From Agapetus fuscipes (taxonomy: Eukaryota; Arthropoda; Insecta; Trichoptera; Glossosomatidae), in assembly GCA_951799405.1 (NCBI GenBank), contig OX637338.1, forward strand, positions 5,890,001 to 5,954,000: a DNA stretch of 64,000 nucleotides, read 5' to 3'. Made by a program: the position numbers and the translations under genes. Position 1 is the first letter of the stretch. The number at the start of each line of letters is the position of its first letter. Shown piece by piece: positions 33,212 to 45,204 of the stretch. The notes beneath the pieces are model-generated. The model was not told the origin of the DNA, made no database searches, and worked only from the letters and a program-made list of their open reading frames with translations.

Positions 33212-33262
33212 TCGATAGCTCAATCGGTAGGAATGCTTGCATTCCATGCCGAGAGCAAGGGT
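33212..33262 (+). repeat. SINE C 5'-head fragment fused to SINE B
   Basis: GGTCGATAGCTCAATCGGTAGG, TGCTTGCATTCCATGCCGAG and AGCAAGGGTT. It is cut off where the transposase reading frame resumes (GAAGTTGAAGG). Confidence 0.7.
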
Positions 33263-35144
33263 TGAAGTTGAAGGCAAGAAATATAGAGTTTGCAAGCTAA
33301 ATTTTACAGCTACTCTCGGTATAAGTGACAAGATCATAGCAAATGTGCAACGCCGTACTGTAGATGGTTTCATTCCAAAGGATAAGCGAGGAACTCACAA
33401 TAATCGCAAAAAGATAGACGAGGATCTGAAAGAAATAATAAGAGGTTACATTAACTCGATTCCACGTGTAGAGTCTCATTACCTGAGAAATCAAACCAGC
33501 CGAGAATTCATCAGGGGTGAAAGAACCCTTGCAGACATCCATCGAGACTACGTTACATTTTGTAAAGAAAAAGGTTCAGAGTTCGGAAATTACGTTACAT
33601 TTCGAAATATATTCAACGCACAGTTCAATATTAGTTTTTTCCAACCAAAAAAAGATCTCTGTTCACTCTGTGAAAGCTACAAAAATGCAACTGACAAAAT
33701 CCACTTAACAGCGTCCTACAATGCCCACCGTCAACAAGTTAACCTCAGCTGAAAAGAGAAAGAAAATGACTCAAAATCCGCAAAAACTAATGACTGCATA
33801 ACTGCTTGTTTTGATTTACAAGCAGTGCTACCCACGCCCTCAGGTGAAGTGTCCTTGTTTTATTACAAGAGGAGACTATCTACATTCAATTTCACCATAT
33901 TTGACATGACTTGTAATGCTGGACACTGCTACCTCTGGTATGAGGGTATCGCTCATCGTGGTCCGAACGAAATAGCATCCTGCTTATTAAAGTTTTTCAC
34001 AAACATGCTAGTGGGAAAGAAATCATCCTGTACTCCGACAACTGCAGCGGACAAAATAAAAACAAATTTATTGTTTGTCTGTATCTATATGCAGTACAAA
34101 AATTAGATATACCCAAAATAACGCACAAATTTCTCATAACAGGACACTCACAGAACGAAGGTGATAATATGCACTCGTTAATAGAAAAGCAAAAAGAAAG
34201 GGCACTAAAAGGAGGATCTATTTACGTCCCGGCGCAATGGGTTACAGTCGTCCAAACGGCTAAGAAAACTGGCGAACCGTATCAAATAAATGAAATCAGC
34301 ACGTCAGACATCCTGGACTTCAAAAAACTGTGTGGGGAAATGGGTAAGAACTACAACACCGATGAACAAGGAAACCAAGTCCTTTGGAACGATATAAAAG
34401 TAATCAAAGTTGAAAAGACATTGAAAAATCAATTCCAAATAAAAACAAGCTATGAAGAAGTTGAGTATAGAACCATCAACATAAGACGCAGACAGCGAGG
34501 AAATTTTTCAAGCATGGAACTCAGCAAAGCATATTCACGTCCACCAGGAATATCAAATCTAAAAAAAAAGGATTTGATCTTACTTTGTAACGCAAACGTC
34601 ATTCAAGAACACTACCACAAGTTCTATCAAGACTTGAACGTGATGAACGGGGAAGAAATCACTGAAGCAAATGAATAATAATGATAAAATATTATCATAG
34701 TTGATGATAGTTAAGGTTCCAGGTTTTTTTATCGTAGTTCTAGGTACATTCAATGATATGACAACTATGTAAACTTGGCTTGAAATAAAAATATTAATTA
34801 CTTTTCTGCTGTTTTATTTGGAGTCATAATACCATACCCGCCAACAATATATATTTTTTTTAAAACCAGATGGTCATATGTGCTAAAGTACCTACTTCCT
34901 AAAGTAAAACTTAAATACTTCGTAAGTCATACTAAAGTTCTTAAAATAAACATTATAATGTACAAATATCAAGTTTATAGCTACATTATAGCTTCATTTA
35001 TATAATTATAAGAAATAATATTAAATTGAAACGCTCATAACTCAGAATGTTCATATTTGCACCTACGACCCTATGGTTTTCACGGTGCGATATATCTTTG
35101 CAGCTTAGATTTGGATTTAGATTAAGATTCAGAAAAAGGCTTAC

Positions 35145-35345
35145 TTTTGCCAATACAAATCCTGTTTCCCAAAGGAAAATGCGTCAACAGTTGCGAAGAG
35201 TATGTTAATTTCACATTCAGATTTTCTTTAGTAAATAAACATGCAGCTTGTGTAAACGCGAACTTACACATGTTTGCGTGCGTTGTTACTACGTGCATGA
35301 GTTGTGACTATTAAATGCTTTTTTTTGCCTTTGCAGGTTATCAGA
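35145..35345 (+). repeat. Family A repeat, copy 14 (diverged)
   Basis: CTTACTTTTGCCAATACAAATC, AGTTGCGAAGAGTATG, TGCAGCTTGTGTAAACGCG, ACACATGTTTGCGTGCG. Confidence 0.6.
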
Positions 35346-35756
35346 TTTTTTTGCAAGTGTGTGGCAACCCTGTTAAAGAAATCCCAAGTATATTATACTT
35401 TGATCATTACTGTCGGTCATCTTGAACTCACAATATGATATTTATAGCTACGGCATTAATAATATCTGATATAGAAATAACATTTCTAAAGGGATCACAC
35501 ATCAAAGCTCCCCTCGGCAATTTCTGGATGTGTACAAATGGCATTTACACGTATTTTATACCATCTACGTTTAGTCTATCACTGGTTTCCACTACAGACA
35601 AACTACAATCGATTATTTGGCGGAACTTGTCAGCATGCAATTGTATTGGTGCTTGAGATAGTTTGGGGTGGGTTAGACATCGTCTGTCTCACCTTATCGA
35701 AGGACGTACATCTAAGAAAATTCCTATCTTACATGACTTCCTGTTATCTATAAAAA

Positions 35757-36005
35757 TAATCTATCTATAATCAAAGTTGCAATGATATATTGGCATTTAA
35801 GGCTCATTTTTAATGCATGTCCACAAACAGGCACACTTAAGTTCGCGCTTACACATGCTTGATGTGTACATAAAAAATAAAGTAAACCTCACATGAACAT
35901 AAATTTGCATCTCCTGCCGTATTGCCCTGAAACTGCGGTGGCATTGGCAAAAGTGAACCAAGTTTTAATAGCATTGGGGAGTCAGCCTCATACCAAACTA
36001 TTAGT
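35757..36005 (-). repeat. Family A repeat, copy 15
   Basis: Reversed copy from CTATAATCAAAGTTGCAATG to CATACCAAACTATTAGTCAAG. Confidence 0.75.
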
Positions 36006-36009
36006 CAAG

Positions 36010-37340
36010 AGACAAGGAAGGTCTTTTATGTTTTTTTTTGTACACAATAAATAAGTAATTTCATTGGCCGAATTGACACAGACAAACTTTTTTTTTTTTT
36101 TTTAGGATGAAGTGGATAATAGAAAACCTTTCGTGTAAAATTAAAGAAGATCGTGCTTTAGGCTGCATTTAAATCGCTATGCTTGCTGAATGCTTTTTGA
36201 GTTGTTTTTGTGTAATTTAATAATCGCTGAAGTGCATTGGCGCCTAGAAACCATTTATTTATACGTAAAGGTTATGTGTTCAACCTTACACCGATCACTT
36301 CATTTATTCTTAACACTTTTTTACATTGTCCCAAAGAAGCAGGTTTTTTTCCCCTTAACGTAATGTTTTGATCGATGTACAAACAAATTAAAATAATTTG
36401 GATGTATATTGTATACTCGTACATTTAGAATTATTATGTTGTTCATATTTTTGAGTTAAAGTCGTCAGTTAAGTGAGATATCAGAAAGAAAATACTCTTA
36501 GAAAAATGACGTTTGAGCAGATTTTTTAGACTTTCCTTATTTACTTAAAGGCTATTGTAGGCTTTTCTTATCTGAAACTGAAACAAAACAATAAAAAAAT
36601 AACATAAAACACCTACAAAAACATTTGATTCTACTATCAAACGTGTTTCATCATGTATTTCTGATTTTTGTCCGTTTGTAGGCGTATAGCCGTGTACTTT
36701 TTTTACATGTTAACCCCAACGTTTACCAAAAAATGTATCGAAACTCAAAGTAGTGTATCTAGAGAACGTTTCAGTTTGCTACATTTTTCGTTCAACTTTA
36801 CGATCGAGTTAGACGTTAAGGCTACCTACGTTTAGGGCACAGCTTAGGCTACGTAGACCGGAAAAGAAATGTGCTACGCGCATTTCTTCAGTCGCGTAGT
36901 GCGTAAAACCGTAGACGCGTGAGCCCTCTACGAAACTGCGAAGCAAGAAGCAGAAAATGCATGACAAAAAGTATGCCACACTCGTCCTTAGCTGTATTAT
37001 GTGTAATTATTTATTTTTATTTAATTTTCTCAGATCTATTGCAGTTTAATTAATTTAAAATGAACATACTTTTCCATTCTGTGGTGAAAAAATAACATCT
37101 TCTGTAGTTTATATTGAAGAGGATAATTAAAGGATGCTAAGGATCTGGTATGACTTAGGAGGCACGTGTATTTGGTTGTTGACAAATATAAGGGATTAGA
37201 CCCGTACTCAAAGCGGGGAGAAGCTGTTAAGGGAGCAGAACAGATACATGTTTCTGAAGTGACCGCAAACATTAGGGGGTCCCGACAGTGCACACGAAGA
37301 AAAAGATTTCATTCTGTGTTATAGGAAAGAAATCAATTAT
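36010..37340. other. No gene recognised
   Basis: AT-rich. About 36235-36310 resembles a SINE C 3' fragment in reverse. 36690-36930 resembles repeat L. Confidence 0.4.
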
Positions 37341-37343
37341 GTA

Positions 37344-38299
37344 AAGGGTGTTTTTTTTAGAGGTATAGAACTTTAAGTTGGCAACACTGTTTTAACTGGC
37401 GGCCATTTTGTCAGCTGTTAAGTGATTTGTGTCTAGTTTAGTTTGGCATTTCAACATATATAGACAACTCGTGCAACAATTGAAGCCAAACGATCACCTA
37501 GCAAGGCGTAGATTCGGTGAATGGGTCCAAAACAAGATTGCCGTTGATCCCGATTTTCATAAGAGAATTTTGTTTAGCGATGAAGCTCACTTTTGGTAGA
37601 ATGGTCGCTCGTCAATAAACGAAACTGCCGTATTTGGAGTGAAGATAATCCTCAAGTGTATGTTGAGACACCGTTACATCCAGAAAAACTGACTGTTTGG
37701 TGTGCTTTATGGGCTGGTGGAATCATTGGTCCGCACTTCTTTCAAAAAGATGCTGGCCAGAACGTTACAGTCAATGGTGACCGCCATAGAGCCATGATTA
37801 CTGACCTTTTTCGTTCCTCAATTGAACAACCATGATGTGCAGGAGCTGTGGTTTCAACAAGACGGCGCAACATGTCACACAGCTCGTGCCACAATTGATT
37901 TACTGAAGGAAACGTTTGGTAACCGCATAATTTCACGTTCCGGACCCGTGAATTGGCCTCCAAGATCGTGTGATTTAACACCGCTAGATTATTTTCTGTG
38001 GGGATATGTGAAGTCGCTAGTCTACGCCGATAAGCTCGAAACGATCGACCACTTGGAGGACAACATTCGCCGCGTTATTGCCGATATACGGCCACAAATG
38101 TTGGAAAAAGTTATTGAAAATTGGACCTCCAGATTAGATTACGTCCGAGCCAGCCGTGGCGGTCATATGCCAGAAATCATATTTAAATTATAATGCCAAA
38201 AGATTATCTTTCGAATAAAGTCAACTTCATGTCAATTTTAAAAATTCATCCTTGTTTTATTCCATTTCAAAGTTCTATACTTCTAAAAAAAACACCCTT
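37344..38299 (+). mobile_element. Deleted mariner element (956 bp, DD41D type)
   Basis: Inverted ends AAGGGTGTTTTTTTTAGAGG and CTTCTAAAAAAAACACCCTT, about 34 bp with few mismatches, with TA on both sides (37342-37343, 38300-38301). Full mariners of this kind are about 1.3 kb; here the DNA-binding N-terminus of the transposase has been deleted. Confidence 0.9.
37470..38193 (+). pseudogene. Mariner DD41D transposase pseudogene
   Basis: Catalytic landmarks: ILFSDEAHFW (first Asp, about 37578), ELWFQQDGATCHTA (second Asp, about 37864), then PPRSCDLTPLDYFLWGYVKS (third Asp). The spacing between the second Asp and the Asp of PLD is 41 residues, the rosa/DD41D pattern. It ends RGGHMPEIIFKL-stop. 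The helix-turn-helix N-terminus is missing. There is an in-frame TAG after HFW, a frameshift near 37600 and another near 37825, so no transposase can be made. Confidence 0.85.
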
Positions 38300-38336
38300 T
38301 ATATATTTTTTACATAATTTAAATATATCTAGTATA

Positions 38337-38585
38337 TCGCACGTTTAATAATAAAGAGTAATAACTCAAAAAACATGAATGTTGGGAAATCACGTTTGAA
38401 GTTCAGACATCCAGTACAACTTGTATGGGATGAAAAAGGCGGCCGATGTTTTATCTCGGTCATATTCGTCCAAATTGAACGGCTGTCGCATTCTACATAT
38501 TCTTCTAGCATTGTTGTTGCGTTTTATTACAAAATCTCGATGTTCCCAATTTTCAAGTTATTTCTCTTTATTATTAAACGTGCGA
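38337..38585 (+). mobile_element. MITE family G, copy 1
   Basis: Ends TCGCACGTTTAATAATAAAG and CTTTATTATTAAACGTGCGA, with TA on both sides. The internal palindromic TTTATCTCGGTCATATTCG region is shared with the copies at 43290 and 60275. Confidence 0.85.
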
Positions 38586-38924
38586 TATGTATAAAATTTA
38601 GTCATTTCCTTGCTATGAAAACTTTTATTCGTTAAGAATAGTTTTATAAGTTTTGAAAAGGAAAAAAGTACCATTAAAAAAAACAAATGATGGATACCAT
38701 TACCAGTCTCAAACGTTTTTTCATGTTATGTACGTTAATTTAAAAAAAAAATTAGAGGAAAATAAAGTGTGGAATGCAAAAACAAGAATCTGTATCTTAT
38801 CTGAGAATGGACTATGTCATTGATAAGGTATCCTTTTATTTTTACATTACCTACTCGTAATTATATTGCGCTATCTAATAAGCTGTGGTTCATTTATTGT
38901 TATGTAAATCGATGTCTCAAAGGT

Positions 38925-39118
38925 TAACCTGAATAAGTGGCATATTAAGCTAATATGGGTTTCTCAGATGAATGCAACATTTTTTCAAGAGGAAACTCGG
39001 AAAAACATGAAAATCCTGATTTTTAGAAGTTTTTCATGAGCACTTTCTAATAATAATTAGTTCACTAACTATGAGAAGTTACAACCATTAAAATGTTAAA
39101 TCCAGGATTACTCCAAGA
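38925..39118. mobile_element. MITE family H, copy 4 (right end lost)
   Basis: AACCTGAATAAGTGGCATATT, TGGGTTTCTCAGATG, CTATGAGAAGTTACAACC. Confidence 0.6.
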
Positions 39119-39119
39119 T

Positions 39120-40310
39120 GAACTATTAATGATTTACATATATTTTAGTTTGTATCGTAACTTCACGCATTATTGTGATACTTTGATATACCTATCTCAG
39201 ATCCTATCCAAGTACATTTATATTCCATATACACAATCATAGATACACACAACATCCTTAGATACGTCCACGTATATCTAAGTGTAAAAATTTTCGTCTA
39301 AACTTAACCGAAGTATTTACAAAAATGGTCAGAAAATAAACCGCCTCCTATAGTGAGTGTTAGTTTCCAAATATTTTTGTACAAACATTGTGTTTGAGTT
39401 AAAACGTTGCTCTATACTTAGGGTATTGTAAATGTGTGTTAGTAGGTGAGAGTGTGTGGGGGCAGTGATTGGTAGGCATGAAGCGATCGAGTGCAATCGA
39501 GAGTAAAACTATACATTAAATATGAGATGAAAAATAATGGGAAGCTCACGGAAGCTTTATTAGGTAACCAGTCGTACTACCTCCTTTCATTCTTTCCAAA
39601 CGCTTTTTGTTAGATTCTACAAAAAATGTGTATTATTTATTTGAATAAATCAAAGTTCATTCTTACATTCTATTTTTTATTTGTGAACCAAAGCATGAAT
39701 GTATTGCATTTGTTGTTTATTTATGTTGAATAAAAACAATGCTTTCATGAAATCTTAATCATTCATAAATTTTTACGACGATGAATATGTTTATTGAACA
39801 AAAAGTTTTCTGGAGTGAGGATATTTATATATTTCTTGAAAAGAAAACATTTATGTCTCCTACCTTTGAAAGATTCAGAAACATTTTTACATTCATAATT
39901 TGATAAGTATAAAAATTGTCACAATTACAATAAAGTTTACTTGTTTATTTTCAAAAGTTTCCACGATGATGTTTGCATCGTTTTTATCTGCTGTAAGACA
40001 GAGTTTTGTTATTCATGATACTCATTATTATATCATTACGTAAGTAAGTAAGTAGAAGGGTATCTCTACATAGCGACATGTTATGTATGTAGGTATACAT
40101 ATGTTCATCAGCAGTCTGCCAACTGCCTGCCTAACATGCCCGCTTCATTTATTATGAAAACCTCTTCAACGAAAACATAAGAGACTAATAACGACTTGAA
40201 TAAATTACACCATGGAAAAATGAGAGTGAATGAAAAACCGAGCAAAAATTGTCATACAAAATATTTTAAAAAGTGTCCTAATCTCATGAGTAGGGTCTGG
40301 GTGTCATAAT
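39120..40310. other. No gene or clear repeat recognised
   Basis: AT-rich unique-looking DNA. Confidence 0.5.
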
Positions 40311-40329
40311 TTAATATGATAAAAACATG

Positions 40330-41050
40330 GTGGCATGTTCATCACAATATCCCTATGTCGTCGGGAAATACGCGGAAAACTGTATTGCCGACCGCGGCGC
40401 CGTGCACGAGGGCAATCGATAACCGACGCTCTCTACGACATTGCGCTGCCTGCGCCGGCCGCACATCGGCGGAGACAGCCGAGCCGCGCCGAGCACCCCC
40501 GAGCCTGGCAGGTGTCAAATCTGACGTTTTCGAGAAAACCAGTGAAAATGCCCGTTTTCCAATGCACCCTAATCTCTCGTGACTAAATGCGGTGCCTTCC
40601 ACCTCAGTGACACAGGGAAGTAACCCTGCATCCGGCGAGTGTGTTGTGTGCTTAAACTCCTGTTGAATTCCCTTTCCTGTGAGGTTATCGTGAAACGTCA
40701 AACTAGCGGTCCTTGTGGAAGTTGCCCATAGGCGCAAGTACGTACATACATGTTTTATAAATTTACCCGGTACATTGCAATGGTCGCGTAGAACTAGTCT
40801 TCTTTATTTTTTGCATGCAGTGCTTTTAATTCTAGTGTACATGCCACTTGGCGTAGACGAGGGTGGTCGCTTGTAGAGTCACCAGCTGGGCAGGAGGGCG
40901 GCTCTGCCCCGCTCCAGACCTGTTAACTGTGGAAAGTGAATGTAGGTCATTTCCCGGCCCAGCTACATCAACCCAACTAACAATCAGCTCGCTGTAGATG
41001 TAGACACTATGCTCAACCTGCCTTCTAAACCTAACGCAAACAGTGATCAT
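40330..41050. promoter_or_regulatory. CpG-rich islet, candidate regulatory region
   Basis: Dense CpG at 40380-40510 (GACCGCGGCGCCGTGCACG, CGCCGGCCGCACATCGGCGG) in AT-rich surroundings, and a second milder patch at 40850-40980. No family repeats occur here. Open frames on both strands are unconvincing. Confidence 0.3.
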
Positions 41051-41229
41051 GTAATCTCACAAGGGACTTTGTTTAAAAAGTAATTTCACCGTAGTGACAA
41101 AACTATTTTATAATGCATCATTATATGAACAACTAACAATAACTCTTCACCTTGCAATCACCATGTACATTATTGATAAAGTAGTGCTTATAGACATCGC
41201 TTGTAAGCAAATTCATGAATAATTGTAAC

Positions 41230-41640
41230 TCAACATGTACGCAATGCGGTTATGTCTGCCCCGCGGACGTAAATGGCTTCACACGTATAATATCCCCGCC
41301 ACCCCGATGTAACGCCGCATCTCCGGGCAGAGTGGGCTCTGATGGACACAAGTGATAAAAGAAAAGTGTGTTTTGTAAGTTTTGAGGAAGGGAAGGGTAT
41401 ATCGGCCGCGGGGGCGGGGCGGGCTCCCGATCATATGACTGGAACAAACAACGGCACGCGCCGTCGGGGCTCGTTGGTTGCGGGGCGCGCGCTCATGGGG
41501 GGCCGCGGGTTGGGGCCATGAGCGCTGGCAGGCCCCGCGCCCCCGCCCGGGACTCCACCCCCTCCCCCCTCGCGCCCCCCGCCCACGCGCACCAGCCGCA
41601 CACTCAGGTAACTTTCACAACTCACTGACCTCATCCCTTT
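41230..41640 (+). promoter_or_regulatory. CpG-rich islet upstream of candidate exon
   Basis: CCGCGGACGTAAATGG, GGCCGCGGGGGCGGGGCGGG and CACGCGCCGTCGGGGC make this the most CpG-dense part of the window. A candidate + strand start codon and donor lie inside it. Confidence 0.35.
41518..41607 (+). CDS. Candidate first coding exon (low confidence)
   Basis: ATG at 41518 begins a Pro/Ala-rich frame (MSAGRPRAPARDSTPSPLAP ...) of exactly 30 codons, ending at a good donor CTCAG|GTAACT (41607/41608). No homology is recognised. The composition alone could give such a frame by chance. If real, the gene continues to the right, outside anything I can see. Confidence 0.2.
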
Positions 41641-41649
41641 GCCGCTATG

Positions 41650-43289
41650 CAAGTACTCTCTATTCCGTCCTCATATTGTGTCTTTGTTATATTTTGTCTC
41701 CCATGTGCGATTCCCTTTGATTCGAGCATTGCTTTTTCTATATTTAAATATGTACGTCCCCCTTTTTTCCCGTGGAAAATCCATCACCACCCTGTGGAAA
41801 GTATTTTGATGTACCTAATATATACAACAAGTATTTATTCAATGTAAATAATTATCCTGATGTAATTTTCAATCATGGTAATACAAAATTCCAACAACTA
41901 TCTAAATCGGTGATACTATGTAAGTACATTCGTTACATGATTGGAATTTACTGTTTCTATTTATGTATAATGTTGCTTGTATATGGATCCCTACATGCCT
42001 ATTCTTTTCATTTAAATGCGATTGTTTTAGTACATTCGAAAGAATAATACATAAGATTTTTACATTTCATTTATGAAGCATTTTCGAAAGAAATTATAAA
42101 TTAATAAATATCTTCGTGGAATTAGCTTAAAAATATACGTGTTGAAAACCGTGAGTTGCTTTATAATATTCATTAGGCTTTCTCTAGTAATGTGCTACAC
42201 AGCGTTGGTAGTTTAAGTATTTCCCAAAGGAAAACTAACTCGCTCCTTTCCCTTCAGGTACATTGATTACAATGTAAATATTTCAGTTTATTCAAATTTA
42301 GACGGGAAACGGAATATTCAACCACACTTAGCGTAGCCTTAGAGGAAAGCTTAATTATTACGTGGAAAATGTATTATAATAAAAAAAAAAACATGTAGAT
42401 ATACTTACTGTGAAGTTCAGCTTTATTTTTGTATGTACTCATCTAGGTATAACGCAAGCATTTATATAAAGATAAGTTAAAATGAATAAAAAAAATTCAC
42501 ACGTTTCAGGCATCCATCTAATAAATTATTAAAGAACCAAACTATGAAAATAAAACGAATAGGTTTTTTGTTTAAAGAATCAACAACGTTCTTTATTTTT
42601 TGTCAATTGTGAATCGAGGTTTTTATTTTGCTTTTTTAGTGAATTATTAGGATTTTTATTATTTGGTTACTAAAAAAACAACGTTCTACAATTTTGAATG
42701 ACTTTAATTTGAATATGTTTACTCTTATATATTTTTCATGTACAGTTTGTTCTATGTACCTACTTACACAGAAGGCATATTTCAGAATATTAAAGCCACA
42801 AATTTACAAATAAACAAATCAGTACTTCATTTGTCATCTGTAACTAAGGCAGTAACTGCATGAAATAAATGCACTTTTGTATGGTATACATAGATGGTCA
42901 CATTGATCATCCATATCGTCCTCCCTGGGCTTGTTTGGCTTATCTGCCATTTGATTCGACGGTGACCTTTAAATGAAATTGTATTTAGAATCACATTTTA
43001 CATAATCTGAGCCTAGAAAAAAAAAACGTAAAATACCGTAATGTGAGAGCTACTTTTATTAATTTCAAAATCAATTTCCAGTATTCATTACACATTGTCC
43101 AGTGCTACAATTCTCAAAACATTGCGAACCGGAACATGTGAGATTTTGCCAGAATATTCGAGCAAATACTAGTACAATTATCCAAACACTTACATCTAGA
43201 GACACACTCACACAAGTAAAAAAAATACAATCACAAGTAAAAACACTCAGACACACAATCGCACATTCGCCACAATATTTATCAAGATG
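41650..43289. other. No gene recognised
   Basis: AT-rich; no family repeats identified. Confidence 0.5.
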
Positions 43290-43538
43290 TCGCACGTTTA
43301 ATAATAAAGAGCAATAACTCAAAAATTAGGAAAAACGAAATATTGTAGTAAAACGCAAGAAGAATGCGAGAAGAATAGGTAGAATGCGACAGCCGTTCAA
43401 TTTGGACGAATATGACCGAGATAAAACATCGGACGCCTGTTTCATCCCATACAAGTTGTACTGGTTGTCTGAACTTCAAACGTGATTTCCCAACATTCTT
43501 ATTTTTTGAGTTATTTGTCTTTATTATTAAGCGTGCGA
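43290..43538 (-). mobile_element. MITE family G, copy 2 (inverted)
   Basis: Same ends as copy 1; the interior is reversed (TCGGTCATATTCG appears as CGAATATGACCGA). Both flanks are TG. Confidence 0.85.
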
Positions 43539-43539
43539 T

Positions 43540-44595
43540 GTGATAAACTATCTAAGTTGGGTGAAGAATAAAATAATGTAAGTATTTTTGGTCCGTAATG
43601 AGTTTGCCTGCAAAAAGAGATCCGATAAAGTCTCCTAGCTATTTGTCTTTGTATTATTTTTTTCTGGTCAGAGTTCGATAACCTCGGAATGCTGTTGCAA
43701 ATGAGAATCTGAAACTGGTATTTTATCACAAGTGAAATAATTTATGTGTGTACTGGTTCCTTGTGATTTAGCGACCATCCCGTGGTTGGAAACAGCTTCA
43801 TGCTATTGTGCTCGCTACCTGGCTGGGCGATAAAGAAATGCTCAGGCTAATACAGTATTAACATTATCACTAAATCTATGACGTGTATTAGATACACCTA
43901 CCTGTTATAAATATCTAATACATTCATATCCATGACCAGCTATTAGTAACTCACACATAGTACTATGACATTTCGCTTTGTAACTTTCTTGACAAAAAAA
44001 AAAACAAAATTTCGAGAGAAAACGTTCATATTTATTAATTAAAATGAAAGTAAAAATAGAGTGTACATGAAACAGTATTTCATTAATTGATGAGGCATTC
44101 AATTGTAACCTTTCATTTAAAAAAAAAAAAAAAAAAAATTGTACCTGATGATGGAAACATTGTTTCCGAAACCGGTCGTACATTAGTAAATTTAACTCGC
44201 CCCGTAACCATACACAAATTGTTTTTTATTTTTAATTTTAATATTTTAAAACAGTGTTTCATTAGAATTTTTGGTTGTAAGTATAAAGTTTTGTAGAAAT
44301 CAATTTCTACTGTTTTTTTTTTTTTTTTTTTTTTTTTTTTATTTAAACAAGAATACAACAGCATTGAATAGAATTTTGTACATAAATAAGATATTTTTTA
44401 CAATTCATATCGCCTATTACTGTATTCTACGATTGATATTTTAAATTACAAATCATGCGAGGTAAATAAATAAAAAGTAAAGAAAAACAAAAAAGAAGCA
44501 GCATCCAAAACCAAGAACAAACAAATACATAAATCAAAACAGAATAAAAAAAAAAATAAAAAAAAAAAAAAAGTTTTCTAATACTCTAATATGGT
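43540..44595. other. No gene recognised; homopolymer tracts
   Basis: It contains an A-run (44119-44138), a T-run of about 31 (44310-44340) and another A-rich tract (44549-44572). Between the first two, TGATGATGGAAACATTG and GAAACCGGTCGTACATTAG could be a retroposon fragment, but no ends are clear. Confidence 0.4.
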
Positions 44596-44596
44596 T

Positions 44597-44830
44597 CCTT
44601 GACTAATAGGTTGGTATGAGGCTGACCACCCGTACTGAAAAAAATGATTCACTTTGCCAATGTCACCTCTGTCTCAGGGAAGGTAGGTAAGAGATTTGAA
44701 ATTTAAGTTTTTATATTGTTGGTCCACATATATCATGTGTAAATTTGAACTTACACGTGTCTGTTTATGGAAATGCATGTAATAAGAATCTTAAATGAAA
44801 TATATCTTTGCAATTTACATTAAAATTGTC
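44597..44830 (+). repeat. Family A repeat, copy 16
   Basis: TTCCTTGACTAATAGGTTGG ... TATATCTTTGCAATTTACATT. The middle is slightly deleted. Confidence 0.75.
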
Positions 44831-44956
44831 GATGACTAAATTGGCGGAGCGTTTAAACCCGAAATAATCTTCTCTTTTGAGTTTTTTTTCTTACAACAAA
44901 TCTTGCTCATTGAGGAACAGCAAAACACCTAAAATCTCATAATATTTTTCTGATTA

Positions 44957-45015
44957 AGGCTGACCTCCTTACCTGTGAAAATTAATAGTTTCCACACGCC
45001 GATGCTATTTATTTT
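44957..45015 (+). repeat. SINE C fragment
   Basis: AAGGCTGACCTCCTTACCTG and AAAATTAATAGTTTCCACACG match the C 3' region. Confidence 0.4.
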
Positions 45016-45204
45016 GGGCATAAAGTATTGAAAAGTTGCTAACACAATGAAGAACTTAGATTCAAGCTTAAAATCATCCAACAATACTCGATATTTTGAT
45101 TTGTGAAAGCACGATAAATATTTTTATTGCCTTATTTATTTATTGATTCATATTTAGGTATGCCATAAAATATTTTTTACACCAAATGTACCTCATGCGT
45201 AGTC

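Larger units (their letters stand above)
32898..34678 (+). pseudogene. Transposase-like pseudogene of the 2.6-kb transposon
   Basis: A start at 32898 gives MNARRLEFLKSLRENIS. A SINE B/C insertion (32969-33262) interrupts it. Then the frame continues with VCKLNFTATLGISDKII, SIPRVESHYLRNQTSREFI, FNAQFNISFFQPKKDLCSLC and a TGA at 33750. The same frame goes on with CFDLQAVLPTPSGEVSLFYY, FNFTIFDM and HRGPNEIASCLLKFF. A frameshift near 34010 moves to a frame with ILYSDNCSGQNKNKFIV, GHSQNEGDNMHSLIE and IYVPAQWVTVV, ending TAA at 34676-34678. The Asp in FDLQAVLP, the Asp in YSDN and the Glu in NEGD/SLIE are candidates for a DDE triad (inference). I recognise this as a multicopy family in insect genomes, usually unnamed. 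Confidence 0.75.
32496..35089 (+). mobile_element. 2.6-kb TIR DNA transposon of uncertain superfamily
   Basis: The left end CGCACCTTGAAAACCATATG and the right end CATAGGGTTTTCACGGTGCG-type complement (35070-35089, ...GGTTTTCACGGTGCG) form terminal inverted repeats of about 38 bp with mismatches. ATATAT flanks both sides (32490-32495, 35090-35095). Because the target itself is AT-repetitive, the true duplication may be 4 or 6 bp. Subterminal copies of CTATGGTTTT and AACTGCA-like motifs lie inside the left end. It carries a decayed transposase-like gene and SINE insertions. A 4-bp duplication would suit the Sola superfamily, but I cannot confirm this. Confidence 0.75.
32279..35135 (+). repeat. 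Family A repeat, copy 13, split by a 2.6-kb transposon
   Basis: The 5' part 32279-32495 is near-consensus (ACTTATAGGATGGTATGAGG ... ATGAATCTTACGTGATATAT). The 3' part resumes at 35090 with ATATATCTTTGCAGCTTAG. The break lies exactly at the ends of the element at 32496-35089. Confidence 0.85.

Noticed and set aside
38375..38635. Small conserved protein (starting MNVGKSRLKFR) found in three places
   Set aside because: The three places are copies of MITE G; the frame is shared because the DNA is, and one copy lies in reverse.
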